Assembly: GCA_000230935.2 (NCBI GenBank)
Contig: AGIQ01000002.1
Coordinates: 62,001 to 126,000, forward strand
DNA from: Mycolicibacterium rhodesiae JS60
GTDB lineage: Bacteria; Actinomycetota; Actinomycetes; Mycobacteriales; Mycobacteriaceae
DNA: 64,000 nt
Direction of reading: 5' to 3'
Shown: one piece after another, positions 8,282 through 16,585 of the stretch
Position numbering within the stretch: position 1 is the stretch's first letter
Layout of the letters: the number at the start of each line of letters is the position of its first letter
The notes under the pieces: generated by a model
Seen by the model: the letters and a program-made list of their open reading frames with translations, nothing else
Database searches by the model: none
Told to the model about the DNA's origin: nothing
Position numbers and translations under genes: made by a program

Positions 8282-9598
8282 GTGGACGACAAGCGCCGGG
8301 CCCGGCGCACACGAATCTTCGACGCGATCCGCAAGACGCCGCCGGAACCGCTGGGCCCACCCGACACTCACGACCAGACCGAGGTCGCGGCGATGCTCCG
8401 GGAAATCGGCATTGCCCTGCTGGAGGTGGAGCAGCCGACCCAGCTGGTATCGGCGCGGCTGACCGAGATCGCCGCGCAGTACACCACCCAACCCGTGCGC
8501 ATCGTCGTGCTGCCGACCGTGTTGATGATCCAGGTGGGCACCGTCGGTTACGAAGTCGACACGTCGACAACCTATTCGTTGCAGCTCGATATGGCCGGAC
8601 GCATCGACGACATCGCCAGCCTGGCATCCGTCGGCGGGATCACCCCCGCGGACGCGATCGGGGCGATCACCCGGGCCCGCAATCTGCGCCCACGATTCGG
8701 ACCGGTCGCGACGACGCTCGGATATGCCGTCACGACAATAGGTTTCGGCATGGTGATCAACCCGACGTGGGCGTCGCTGCCGGGATATCTGTTCCTCGGC
8801 TTGGTGGTCGGGGCGATAGCCCAACTGGGCCGGCCGTTCCCCTCCCTCAACCCGGTACTGCCCACTGCCGCGGCGATGGTGGCGACGGTGCTGGCAACCT
8901 GGTTCGTCGCCGACACCGCCAACGACGGGCTGCTGCGGGTGATCGCCCCGGCGCTCGTGGCGATGCTGCCCGGGATGGCGCTGACCATCGGCGCCATGGA
9001 GCTGGCCAGTAACCAACTGATCGGCGGAAGCAGCCGGCTGGTCTACGGGGTCGCCCAGCTGGCGCTGCTGGTGTTCGGGGTGGCATTGGGCGTTCACGTC
9101 GCCGGACACGTCAAACCGCAGATGCCGTCGGCGCAGATGGGTTCTTGGTCGTTGTACGTCGCGATCGTTGTGGTGGCGATCGGACTGTACGTCTACCTGT
9201 CCGCGCCACGCGGATCGCTGGTCTGGCTGGCCGCCGCGATCGCGGTCGCGTTGATCGGCCAGGCGGTCGCCGGAAAGTTTGTGGCCGCAGCCTATTCCGG
9301 GTTCATCGGCGCGTTCCTCACCGTCCCGTTCGCGATGCTGGCAGCGCGGATCAAGACCTCTCCCCCGGCGATCGTGATGATGCTGGCCGCCTTCTGGGCG
9401 CTGGTCCCCGGTGCACTCAGCTTCGAATCGGCGAGTGTGGCCGCCACCGGATCCGACGTCGGGCCGCACAGCCTCGGGGCCACCGGGGCCGCGGTCCTGT
9501 CGATCGCGTTGGGCACGGTGATCGGCTGGAGCGTGTTCCACACGATCGACAGCCGGTTGCCGTGGCCGAAGGGATTGGCTCAACCAACCGTGCGGTAG
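8282..9598 (+). CDS. ThrE-type threonine/serine exporter family protein
   Basis: This 438-residue membrane protein of the ThrE family exports small neutral amino acids in Corynebacterium. The N-terminal cytoplasmic domain (about 30-150) contains LREIGIALLEVEQPTQLVSARL and ends TPADAIGAITRARN. About ten hydrophobic helices follow, including a second-domain signature near SFESASVAATGSDVG. The start is GTG 8282, 3 nt after the DUF1622 stop. The stop codon TAG at 9596-9598 is also the first part of a probable -10 box for the next operon. Confidence 0.8.
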   Translation: MDDKRRARRTRIFDAIRKTPPEPLGPPDTHDQTEVAAMLREIGIALLEVEQPTQLVSARLTEIAAQYTTQPVRIVVLPTVLMIQVGTVGYEVDTSTTYSLQLDMAGRIDDIASLASVGGITPADAIGAITRARNLRPRFGPVATTLGYAVTTIGFGMVINPTWASLPGYLFLGLVVGAIAQLGRPFPSLNPVLPTAAAMVATVLATWFVADTANDGLLRVIAPALVAMLPGMALTIGAMELASNQLIGGSSRLVYGVAQLALLVFGVALGVHVAGHVKPQMPSAQMGSWSLYVAIVVVAIGLYVYLSAPRGSLVWLAAAIAVALIGQAVAGKFVAAAYSGFIGAFLTVPFAMLAARIKTSPPAIVMMLAAFWALVPGALSFESASVAATGSDVGPHSLGATGAAVLSIALGTVIGWSVFHTIDSRLPWPKGLAQPTVR

Positions 9599-9601
9599 GT
9601 T
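9596..9601 (+). promoter_or_regulatory. -10 box for a leaderless kinase-ACAD-SDR operon
   Basis: TAGGTT fits the mycobacterial TANNNT -10 pattern and ends 7 nt before GTG 9609. This spacing puts the transcript start on or next to the start codon. Confidence 0.45.
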
Positions 9602-9608
9602 CACCGGG

Positions 9609-10637
9609 GTGGACGACCTGAGCGCAGTGAGCGCATGGATGTCGGAGCAGGGCCTCGGCGACGGCCCGCTGGAGAACGTCTCCGAGATCACTGGCGGCAC
9701 CCAAAACATCATGCTCCGTTTCACCAGGTCAGACCGCGCGTACGTGTTCCGGCGCGGACCCCGCCACCTGCGGCCGGTCAGCAACAAGGTGATCCTGCGG
9801 GAGACCCGAGTGCTGCATGCGCTGGCCGGAACCGACGTCCCGCATCCCCGGCTGATCGCGGTGTGCGAGGACACCGCGGTGCTCGGTGACGCGGTCTTCT
9901 ATCTGATGGAGCCGGTCGACGGCTTCAACGCCGGATCCACATTGCCCGCGCTGCACGCCGGGGATGCCGCGATCCGCCACGGGATGGGCCTCTCGATGGC
10001 CGAGGCGGCGGCCAAGCTCGGTGCCGTCGACCATGTCGCGGTCGGCCTGGCCGACTTCGGCAAGCCCGACGGCTTCCTCGAACGCCAAGTGCCGCGGTGG
10101 CTTTCCGAGCTGGAGTCCTACCGCGGGTTCGACAACTACCCGGGGCCCGACATCGGCGACGTCGACGCCGTCGCCACCTGGCTGCAGAAGAACCAGCCCG
10201 CCGAGTGGCAGCCGGGCATCATGCACGGTGACTACCACGCGGCCAACGTGATGTTCTCGCCGACCGGCCCCGAAGTGGTAGCGATCGTCGACTGGGAGAT
10301 GTGCACCATCGGCGATCCGCTGCTGGACCTCGCCTGGATGCTGGCCACCTGGTACGCGCCGGGCCGCGACTCGGTGCTGGGCAATGCCCTGATGGGTGCT
10401 GGCGATCTGGCCACCCCGGACGAGCTGATCGAGCGGTACGCCCAGAACACCACCCGCGACCTGTCCAATATCGACTGGTACACGGTGCTGGCCTGCTTCA
10501 AGCTCGGCATCATCCTGGAGGGTTCGAATGCCCGGGCCGCTGCAGGCTTGGCACCCAAGGAGATTGGCGACCACCTACACACCGCGACGGTGCGCTTGTT
10601 CGAGCGAGCTGCGGCACTGATGGAGGGACAACGATGA
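9609..10637 (+). CDS. APH-family phosphotransferase (FadE36-like; LvaA/ACAD10-11-type kinase)
   Basis: The product has 342 residues and an aminoglycoside-phosphotransferase/choline-kinase fold. An ATP-binding N-lobe (SEITGGTQNIMLRFTRSD, VFRRGP) is followed by the catalytic loop HGDYHAANVMF (Asp208, Asn213) and the metal-binding IVDWEM (Asp228). The M. tuberculosis homologue is named FadE36 although it is not an acyl-CoA dehydrogenase. Fusion to ACADs in ACAD10/11 and pairing with one in lvaAC suggest that it phosphorylates the 4-hydroxyl of 4-hydroxyacyl-CoAs; resistance to aminoglycosides is not implied. It starts at GTG 9609 and overlaps the ACAD gene (ATGA). Confidence 0.8.
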   Translation: MDDLSAVSAWMSEQGLGDGPLENVSEITGGTQNIMLRFTRSDRAYVFRRGPRHLRPVSNKVILRETRVLHALAGTDVPHPRLIAVCEDTAVLGDAVFYLMEPVDGFNAGSTLPALHAGDAAIRHGMGLSMAEAAAKLGAVDHVAVGLADFGKPDGFLERQVPRWLSELESYRGFDNYPGPDIGDVDAVATWLQKNQPAEWQPGIMHGDYHAANVMFSPTGPEVVAIVDWEMCTIGDPLLDLAWMLATWYAPGRDSVLGNALMGAGDLATPDELIERYAQNTTRDLSNIDWYTVLACFKLGIILEGSNARAAAGLAPKEIGDHLHTATVRLFERAAALMEGQR

Positions 10638-11812
10638 TCGATTTCGAGATTCCCGGCGACACCGCGGCGTTGCGCGACGAGATTCACGCGTTCGTCATCG
10701 ACAAAATCGTTCCCTACGAACGAGATCCGCGCATCACCAGGCACGGACCCAACGAGGAGCTGCGCACCGAACTCGTCGAGCTGGCCCGGGACGCCGGCCT
10801 GCTGACTTTCCAGGCGCCGCACCGATTCGGCGGCCGGGAGCCGTCCCACCGCGAGCAGGCGGTGCTCTTCGAGGCCGCCGGTTGGTCCACGCTCGGCCCG
10901 GTCGCGCTGAACTGCGCGGCACCCGACGAGGGCAACATGTTCGTGCTGTCCAAGATCGCAACCGAAGAGCAGGCCGAGAAGTTCCTGGTTCCGGTGATCG
11001 ACGGCAGGCAGCGGTCGGTCTTCGCGATGACCGAGCCCGGCGGAGCCGGATCGGACCCGAATCAACTTGCCACCGAAGCAATTTTCGACGGCACCGACTA
11101 TGTGATCAACGGCCGCAAGTGGCTGATCACCGGAGCCAACAAGGCACGCACGTGGATCATCATGGCGCGGGTGGCTCCGAATCCTCATGGGGCGGATGGC
11201 CCGACGTTGTTCCTGTGCGATGGACAGACTCCGGGCATCGAACTCGAGCGTGTGATGGACACGATGGACCGCAACTACGTCGAGGGCCACGGCGTAATCC
11301 AGTTCAACAACCTGCGGCTGCCCGCATCAGCGGTGCTGGGCGAGGTCGGCCAGGCCTTGCGCTACGCCCAATTGCGGTTGACACCAGCGCGATTGACGCA
11401 CTGCATGCGCTGGCTCGGTGCCGCGTCGCGGGCACAGTCGATCGCGATCGAACACGCCCGGAACCGCACCGGGTTCGGTAAGCCGCTCGGCGAGCACCAG
11501 GGTGTGAGCTTCATGCTGGCCGACAACGAGATCGCGCTGCAACAGTGCCGGCTGGCGATCTGGTGGGCCTGCTGGGCGCTGGACACCGGGGCCAAGGGTC
11601 GCCACGAGAGTTCGATGGTAAAGGCCTACGTATCCGAGGAACTGTTCAAGGTCGCCGACCGTTGCGTGCAAATCCTTGGCGGCATGGGCATTTCCGACGA
11701 GACACCGGTCGGCATGATCTTTTCGGACATGCGGGCATTCCGCATCTACGACGGCCCGACCGAAGTGCACAAGTACGCGATCGCCCGCCAGATCCTGAGG
11801 AACCCGTCATGA
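10634..11812 (+). CDS. acyl-CoA dehydrogenase of the ACAD10/11-LvaC type
   Basis: This 392-residue FAD enzyme has an all-helical N-terminal domain (1-120), a beta domain with the FAD/substrate signatures FAMTEPGGAGSDP and WLITGANKARTWIIMA, and a C-terminal helical domain with RTGFGKPLGEHQ. The catalytic region reads RIYDGPTEVHKYAIARQI, with Asp373 at the usual position of the base instead of Glu, as in ACAD11-like proteins. With the upstream kinase it could convert a phosphorylated 4-hydroxyacyl-CoA to an enoyl- or 3-hydroxyacyl-CoA (LvaC analogy). The start is ATG 10634, overlapping the kinase stop. It in turn overlaps the SDR gene by 4 bp. Confidence 0.85.
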   Translation: MIDFEIPGDTAALRDEIHAFVIDKIVPYERDPRITRHGPNEELRTELVELARDAGLLTFQAPHRFGGREPSHREQAVLFEAAGWSTLGPVALNCAAPDEGNMFVLSKIATEEQAEKFLVPVIDGRQRSVFAMTEPGGAGSDPNQLATEAIFDGTDYVINGRKWLITGANKARTWIIMARVAPNPHGADGPTLFLCDGQTPGIELERVMDTMDRNYVEGHGVIQFNNLRLPASAVLGEVGQALRYAQLRLTPARLTHCMRWLGAASRAQSIAIEHARNRTGFGKPLGEHQGVSFMLADNEIALQQCRLAIWWACWALDTGAKGRHESSMVKAYVSEELFKVADRCVQILGGMGISDETPVGMIFSDMRAFRIYDGPTEVHKYAIARQILRNPS

Positions 11813-12570
11813 GCATCCTTGATTCGTTTCGCCTCGACGACAAGGTCGTCATCGTCACCGGCGCGTCCTCGGGGCTGGGCGTCTCGTTCGCGCAGGCCTT
11901 CGCCGAGGCCGGTGCCGACCTGGTGCTCGGCGCGCGGCGGGTGGAGCAGATGGCCGGCACGGCGGCCCTCGTCGAGCAGGCCGGCCGCAAGGTGTACACG
12001 CAGAAGACCGATGTCGTAGACCCCGAACAATGCCAGCAACTGGTCGACGCGGCGATCAAGGAGTTCGGTCGCGTTGACGTACTGGTCAACAACGCCGGCG
12101 TCGGCACCGCCGTCCCGGCCACCCGCGAAACTCCGGAAGAATTCCGCAAAGTCATCGACGTCAACCTCAACGGCTCGTACTGGATGGCCCAATCCTGCGG
12201 ACGGGTGATGCCGGCTGGAAGCTCAATCATCAACATTGCCAGCATTCTTGGCATCACCACCGGCGGCCTGCCGCAGGCCGCATACAGCGCGTCGAAGGCC
12301 GCAGTGATAGGCCTGACCCGCGATTTGGCTCAACAATGGGGATCCCGCAAGGGAATTCGCGTCAATGCCCTGGCGCCAGGCTTCTTCAAGAGCGAGATGA
12401 CAGATGAGTACCCGCCCGGCTACCTGGAGAAGCAGCTACCGCGGATCGTGATGGGCAGACTGGGCGATCCGGCCGAATTAGCCGCTACCGCAGTATGGCT
12501 GGCGTCCGCGGCTGCGGGTTATGTAACGGGACAGACAATTGTGGTCGATGGCGGCCTGACCATCACGTAG
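11809..12570 (+). CDS. SDR-family oxidoreductase (LvaD-like position)
   Basis: This is a 253-residue classical short-chain dehydrogenase. It has the cofactor motif TGASSGLG (17-24), NNAGV, an INIASILGI strand with the catalytic Ser, the YSASK active-site motif, and the C-terminal GQTIVVDGG. It is most similar in style to 3-oxoacyl/3-hydroxybutyrate dehydrogenases; the substrate cannot be read from the sequence. It is the third gene of a translationally coupled set with a hydroxyacyl kinase and an ACAD, matching LvaD, which reduces levulinyl-CoA to 4-hydroxyvaleryl-CoA. It may equally oxidise a 3-hydroxyacyl-CoA product. Confidence 0.85.
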   Translation: MSILDSFRLDDKVVIVTGASSGLGVSFAQAFAEAGADLVLGARRVEQMAGTAALVEQAGRKVYTQKTDVVDPEQCQQLVDAAIKEFGRVDVLVNNAGVGTAVPATRETPEEFRKVIDVNLNGSYWMAQSCGRVMPAGSSIINIASILGITTGGLPQAAYSASKAAVIGLTRDLAQQWGSRKGIRVNALAPGFFKSEMTDEYPPGYLEKQLPRIVMGRLGDPAELAATAVWLASAAAGYVTGQTIVVDGGLTIT

Positions 12571-12660
12571 TGATAACGGTCACGCATCGACTTAGCGCCT
12601 CTCAGCGCTCTCACACGATTGCGACATCTCCTTTTAAGAAGTGTCTGGGACTCTCGTGTG

Positions 12661-12930
12661 ATGTGGGTCGATATGTATGTGGTGACGGCGGTCATCGTCG
12701 CAGTCGGCGTGTGGCTGCTCAGCCCGCACGTGCAGTCCAATGACCCACCCGGTGACATCACCCGCGGCGTCTGGTCGGCGGTTGCCGGTGTGCTGTGGCC
12801 GCTCACTCTGGTAGGCGTCGGTCAGATTTACCTCGTCCGACTCATCGCGCGGCGGTTTCGCCCCACACTCTCCGAAGATCTGGAATTGGTTCCGCCGGTT
12901 GTGCTACCCGAAGCGAGCCTGCGCTTCTGA
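12661..12930 (+). CDS. small two-helix membrane protein
   Basis: The product has 89 residues with hydrophobic segments at about 5-23 (MYVVTAVIVAVGVWLLS) and 39-62 (SAVAGVLWPLTLVGVGQIYLV), then a basic stretch and an acidic tail. The function is unknown. The position near the fadE36 homologue is reminiscent of the small membrane gene Rv3760, but I cannot confirm orthology. ATG 12661 and ATG 12673 are both possible starts; a longer frame from 12619 adds an unlikely N-terminus. Confidence 0.55.
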   Translation: MWVDMYVVTAVIVAVGVWLLSPHVQSNDPPGDITRGVWSAVAGVLWPLTLVGVGQIYLVRLIARRFRPTLSEDLELVPPVVLPEASLRF

Positions 12931-13029
12931 GTTTCACCCGCTGTTCACCTCCTCGCCAACTGCAGCAGAAACCCTGATCTGCGACGCGAAATCAACGAGA
13001 TTGTCGCCTGACGAGGAGGAGATCCGTTC

Positions 13030-13329
13030 GTGATGGTGCGCGCAAGACTGGCGTCGGTGGGCCTGGCAGCCCTGGCGATCGCCGCGACCACGCTCTCGGC
13101 CGCCGCGACGGCCTCTGCTGACGACTCGGGTAGCGGCCTGCTGTGGCCGGACCCCACTGAGCCCTACTACTGGGACGCCAACGAGAATCCCGGCAGCACC
13201 GGCCCGGCGCCGCTGCCGACCGACGACCTGTACTGGAAAGAGGGCCAGGACGCCGGCGGAACGGGCAATGCTCCGCAACCGAGCGGGCCCGAGTACACCA
13301 ATCAAGGTGAGGACGCCGGGGCCGTCTAA
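13030..13329 (+). CDS. small secreted Pro/Gly-rich protein
   Basis: The product has 99 residues and a clear Sec signal peptide (VGLAALAIAATTLSAAATASA, cleavage after ASA near residue 30). The mature part of about 69 residues is acidic, with two imperfect repeats ENPGSTGPAPLPTDDLYW / QDAGGTGNAPQPSGPEYTN. The function is unknown. A strong AGGAGG lies at 13014-13019, so GTG 13030 or ATG 13033 is the start. Its stop overlaps that of the convergent GGDEF gene by 4 bp. Confidence 0.7.
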   Translation: MMVRARLASVGLAALAIAATTLSAAATASADDSGSGLLWPDPTEPYYWDANENPGSTGPAPLPTDDLYWKEGQDAGGTGNAPQPSGPEYTNQGEDAGAV

Positions 13330-14456
13330 CTGTTCCCGTCGATGGGCGCGAAGTGGTTTGTCGCGTTGCCACCGTTACGTTTTGCATCGAACATCGCCTG
13401 GTCGGCGCGCTCCACAACCGCGTCGAGCAAGGCGATGGGGTCGACCCCCTCGGCGGCGAAACTGGCAATGGCAACGCTGGCGACACCGACGCTGGCGGTG
13501 ATCGGGTGATCGGCAGGCGCCGCGATCGCGTGCCTGACGCACTCCGCGCGCTGCCGCGCGTGGCCAGCTCCCGCGAGATCGACGACCACGAATTCCTCAC
13601 CGCCGATCCGGGCCACCAAGGCGCCGCTGCGAACGGCCGACGTGATCCGGCGAGCGCAGCGGATCAAGACCTCGTCGCCGGTCGTATGGCCGAAGGTGTC
13701 GTTGATCGCTTTGAAGCGGTCCAGGTCGACGACCGTCGCGGCCACTTCACTATCCATCGGAGTGGCCTCGCGCAACAGTTCGCCGATGTGCAGGTGCAGG
13801 CCGCGCCGGTTCAGCAGGCCGGTCAGCGGATCGGTGACCGATTCGTTGGCATCGTTACGCAGCGCCCAGATTCCAAGCTGAATCCCAAGCGGAGTCATCA
13901 CCACCGGTGTCACCAGCACGAGCGCCTTTGCGGTGACGGACAGCGGATCCATATCCGCGGCGATGCTCACCTGAGCGGCAAACGCCGCCGTCGCGAGCAG
14001 TATCCACACGATATGCCCGGTAAGGACTTTCGGGCCGTCGAAGAACATCAGCAGCACCGAGAGCATCGCGAAGGCATTGAACGCGAACAAGCCCAACAGC
14101 CAGTTGGTGTCCAGCACCGCCACGGCGGCGATCGCGATGTCGGCCGAGCCGACGAACGCAAGGGATACCTGCCGTGACGGCCAGGGCCGATAACACCACA
14201 CCCAGCCCCAGAAGAGCTGCAGCACTGCAAACACCGCAACAGCGATCTGCGACGCCGGGGTGCGCGCAGACGGCAGCAGAATCAGCAGCGAGAGCACACC
14301 GTTGAACCCGGTGCCCATACCGATCAGCACCTGGATCGGTCCCGATTTCGACCGCTTGGTGAAGTACTGCACCTGCGCGGCGTAGTCGACCGGCTCACTC
14401 CACCAGTCGCGCAGGTGGCTGCTAAACCCGGCGAAACTTCTCAGAGATGCCTGCAA
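13326..14456 (-). CDS. membrane diguanylate cyclase (GGDEF domain)
   Basis: The product has 376 residues. About six membrane helices (42-200) precede a GGDEF domain (about 206-370): SVTDPLTGLLNRRGL, VVDLDRFKAINDTFGH, and GGEEF at 285-289, all compatible with active c-di-GMP synthesis. The inhibitory I-site RxxD is absent; RSGA occupies that place. The N-terminal membrane part resembles no named sensor I recognise. The start is unusual: TTG 14456 is the first in-frame start and no clear ribosome-binding site is seen, so the true start may be internal. The tRNA-Arg gene lies 138 bp upstream on the same strand. Confidence 0.75.
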   Translation of the reverse strand: MQASLRSFAGFSSHLRDWWSEPVDYAAQVQYFTKRSKSGPIQVLIGMGTGFNGVLSLLILLPSARTPASQIAVAVFAVLQLFWGWVWCYRPWPSRQVSLAFVGSADIAIAAVAVLDTNWLLGLFAFNAFAMLSVLLMFFDGPKVLTGHIVWILLATAAFAAQVSIAADMDPLSVTAKALVLVTPVVMTPLGIQLGIWALRNDANESVTDPLTGLLNRRGLHLHIGELLREATPMDSEVAATVVDLDRFKAINDTFGHTTGDEVLIRCARRITSAVRSGALVARIGGEEFVVVDLAGAGHARQRAECVRHAIAAPADHPITASVGVASVAIASFAAEGVDPIALLDAVVERADQAMFDAKRNGGNATNHFAPIDGNS

Positions 14457-14594
14457 GGTGGTGCTCTCAAGTCAAACGGCGCGGTGAGGTATTTGAATTG
14501 ACAATAACGCGTTCGACTTAGCCAGCGATACCTGTCGGCGGGATTTTTACAAGCCATTGGGGGAATCTTGCTGGTGGCGTGCGGTTGCTGTGAG

Positions 14595-14667
14595 TGCGCC
14601 CGAAGGGATTCGAACCCCTAACCTTCTGATCCGTAGTCAGATGCTCTATCCGTTGAGCTACGGGCGC
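14595..14667 (-). tRNA. tRNA-Arg (ACG)
   Basis: This is a 73-nt cloverleaf on the minus strand. The acceptor stem GCGCCCG/CGGGCGC pairs fully, the D-arm is GCTC...GAGC, the anticodon loop is CTACGGA (anticodon ACG), the T-loop is TTCGAAT and the discriminator is A. CCA is not encoded. Confidence 0.95.
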
Positions 14668-14708
14668 CGTCTGTATTCAGTTGTTCGTGGCTGACGAATC
14701 AGCCGCGG

Positions 14709-14797
14709 CGGAGGCGAGAGGATTTGAACCTCCGGTCCCCTTTAAGGGGGACAACTCATTAGCAGTGAGTCCCATTCGGCCGCTCTGGCACGCCTCC
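14709..14797 (-). tRNA. tRNA-Ser (GCT)
   Basis: This is an 89-nt class II tRNA with acceptor GGAGGCG/CGCCTCC, an anticodon stem around CTGCTAA (anticodon GCT), a long variable arm (GTCCCCC...GGGGAC), the T-loop TTCAAAT and discriminator G. It lies 41 bp upstream of the tRNA-Arg on the same strand, so the two may be cotranscribed. Confidence 0.95.
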
Positions 14798-14868
14798 TGA
14801 ACTACCTGAGCGTACCGGAGCCCATGTGCTGCCCCGAACCGCCGAGGGATGAGAGTACACAGCCCCCT

Positions 14869-14874
14869 TAGACT
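14869..14874 (+). promoter_or_regulatory. -10 box for leaderless hisC2
   Basis: TAGACT ends 7 nt before ATG 14882, the usual mycobacterial leaderless spacing. No Shine-Dalgarno precedes this ATG. Confidence 0.45.
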
Positions 14875-14881
14875 TGGACAA

Positions 14882-15940
14882 ATGACTGCCCGCCTGCGCC
14901 CTGAACTGGCTGATCTCCCGGCCTACACCCCGGGTAAGACGGTGCCGGGCGCCGTCAAACTGGCCAGCAACGAAACCGTGCACGGGCCGCTGCCGAGTGT
15001 GCGCGCAGCCATCGCCGCCTCCGCCGAGACCATCAACCGCTATCCCGACAACGGCTACGTTGAGCTCAAAGAGCATCTGGCCAAGCACGTCGATTTCGCC
15101 CCCGAACACATCGCGGTGGGCTGCGGGTCGGTGAGTCTGTGCCAGCAGCTCATCCAGATCACCTCATCGGTGGGCGACGAGGTGATCTTCGGCTGGCGCA
15201 GCTTCGAGATCTATCCCCTTCAGGTGCGGGTGGCCGGCGCCACCGCGGTTCAGGTGCCGCTGCGCGACTACGCCTTCGACCTGGACGCCATGCTGGCCGC
15301 GATCACCGACCGCACCCGGCTGATTTTCGTCTGCAACCCGAACAACCCGACCTCCACCGTCGTCGACCCCGACGAGCTGGCCCGCTTCGTCGCCGCGGTG
15401 CCGTCGGACATCCTGATCGCCATCGATGAGGCCTACGTCGAGTACATTCGCGACGGCATGCTGCCCGACAGCCTCGGCCTGGCCCGCAGCCATCCCAATG
15501 TCGTTGTGCTGCGCACCTTCTCGAAGGCCTACGGCCTGGCCGGCCTGCGCATCGGCTACGCCGTCGGCGACCCCGACATCATCACCGCGCTGGGCAAGGT
15601 CTATGTGCCCTTCACCGCCACCACCGTCTCGCAGGCCGCCGCAATCGCCTCGATACACGCCGCCGACGAGCTGCTGGCCCGCACCGACGCGGTGGTCGAC
15701 GAACGCCGCCGGGTCTGCGCAGCGCTCACCGAGCTGGGCTACACCTTCCCGCCGTCGCAGGCCAACTTCGTCTGGCTGCCGCTGTCCCCCGAGCAAACCC
15801 CCGATTTCGTGGAGCAGGCCGCGGACGCCCGCGTGCTGGTGCGGCCCTACGGCACCGACGGTGTACGGGTGACCATCGGCGCGCCCGAAGAAAACGACGC
15901 CTTCCTGGCGTTCGCCCAAAAATGGAGTGCTACCCGCTGA
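14882..15940 (+). CDS. hisC2: histidinol-phosphate / aromatic aminotransferase HisC2
   Basis: This 352-residue fold-type I PLP aminotransferase corresponds to Rv3772. It shows the substrate segment LASNETVHGPLP, NPNNPTSTV, the PLP-binding IDEAYVEY (Asp182, Tyr185), the Schiff-base lysine Lys215 in RTFSKAYGLAGLRIGY, and a C-terminal Arg motif VLVRPYG. It should transaminate histidinol phosphate and/or aromatic 2-oxo acids. ATG 14882 was chosen over the frame start at 14849 because of the -10 box placed for a leaderless mRNA. It is convergent with the next gene, overlapping by 11 bp. Confidence 0.9.
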   Translation: MTARLRPELADLPAYTPGKTVPGAVKLASNETVHGPLPSVRAAIAASAETINRYPDNGYVELKEHLAKHVDFAPEHIAVGCGSVSLCQQLIQITSSVGDEVIFGWRSFEIYPLQVRVAGATAVQVPLRDYAFDLDAMLAAITDRTRLIFVCNPNNPTSTVVDPDELARFVAAVPSDILIAIDEAYVEYIRDGMLPDSLGLARSHPNVVVLRTFSKAYGLAGLRIGYAVGDPDIITALGKVYVPFTATTVSQAAAIASIHAADELLARTDAVVDERRRVCAALTELGYTFPPSQANFVWLPLSPEQTPDFVEQAADARVLVRPYGTDGVRVTIGAPEENDAFLAFAQKWSATR

Positions 15941-16517
15941 CGGGCACCCGGCCGGTGAAGGCAGCGAGCCGGTCCAGTTTGGAGGCATGCGCGGCGACGT
16001 CGACCGGATCGTCGAAGCCGGCTCTGGCCCGCCCCTCCGGGGTGATGATGCGCTGCGCCAGGGCCGCTACGTAGTCGGTCAGCGAGTCCGGCGCATCGAT
16101 CGGGCGGTTGATCGCCGAGGCGTAATCCCAGGCATGGACCAGGAATTCGAGCGACAGGATGGCGACCATGAATTGCGCCGGCGCCTGGTTGTCGCCGAAC
16201 GGAACCGTGCCGTCCAGCCCGCGTCGATGCCAGGCATCCAGCGCCGGACGGGCGGCCTCGATGATCTGCCGCTCGACCGAGTCGTCGCGGTTGCGCTCCG
16301 GCAACTGCGCGTCGGCAGCGCCGCCCAGCAGGGTGATCGAATTCAGCAGATGATCGGTCAGCGCCGCGACGTCGAACTCGCGGCACGGGGTCTGTCTTTT
16401 CAGATCATCGGAAGCAATACCGTGCACGACCTGTTGAAGAATCTTGAGCGACGCTTCGGCGCTCGCCAGCTCGTCGGTGGGCGGAGCGTCCGGGCCCGGG
16501 ATCAGTTCGTCAGCCAT
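15930..16517 (-). CDS. TIGR03086-type metal-binding (DinB/MDMPI-like) protein
   Basis: This 195-residue protein is equivalent in position and length to Rv3773c. It has the four-helix-bundle pattern of actinobacterial TIGR03086 / maleylpyruvate-isomerase N-domain proteins: the helix [14 protein letters not shown] supplies one metal His, and [14 protein letters not shown] supplies the HxxD-like second site. A thiol-dependent transferase or isomerase role is known for the family, but the substrate is unknown. The start ATG 16517 is supported by TACGGT positioned for a leaderless transcript; the upstream extension to 16568 is not needed. Confidence 0.75.
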   Translation of the reverse strand: MADELIPGPDAPPTDELASAEASLKILQQVVHGIASDDLKRQTPCREFDVAALTDHLLNSITLLGGAADAQLPERNRDDSVERQIIEAARPALDAWHRRGLDGTVPFGDNQAPAQFMVAILSLEFLVHAWDYASAINRPIDAPDSLTDYVAALAQRIITPEGRARAGFDDPVDVAAHASKLDRLAAFTGRVPVSG

Positions 16518-16523
16518 GCCCCA

Positions 16524-16529
16524 ACCGTA
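16524..16529 (-). promoter_or_regulatory. -10 box for the TIGR03086 gene
   Basis: The minus strand reads TACGGT, six nucleotides before ATG 16517, which fits a leaderless transcript. It lies in the 68-bp gap divergent to cysK. Confidence 0.4.
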
Positions 16530-16585
16530 CGACCAGCAGCCGACAGAATAGTGTTCGGTGGAGTGCACGAGAAGGGACGCGCAGC

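Noticed and set aside
7736-9874. A 712-codon minus-strand open frame
   Set aside because: It lies antisense to the DUF1622 and ThrE-type genes, has low-complexity Arg/Gly/Asp-rich composition and no family resemblance; it is typical of high-GC shadow frames.
9609-10637. Aminoglycoside resistance gene
   Set aside because: The APH fold is there, but the operon with ACAD and SDR and the FadE36/ACAD10-11 relationship point to acyl-CoA metabolism.
16518-16585. Riboswitch or SAM-type leader upstream of cysK
   Set aside because: The gap is only 68 bp and shows a plain promoter and ribosome-binding site without conserved stems.
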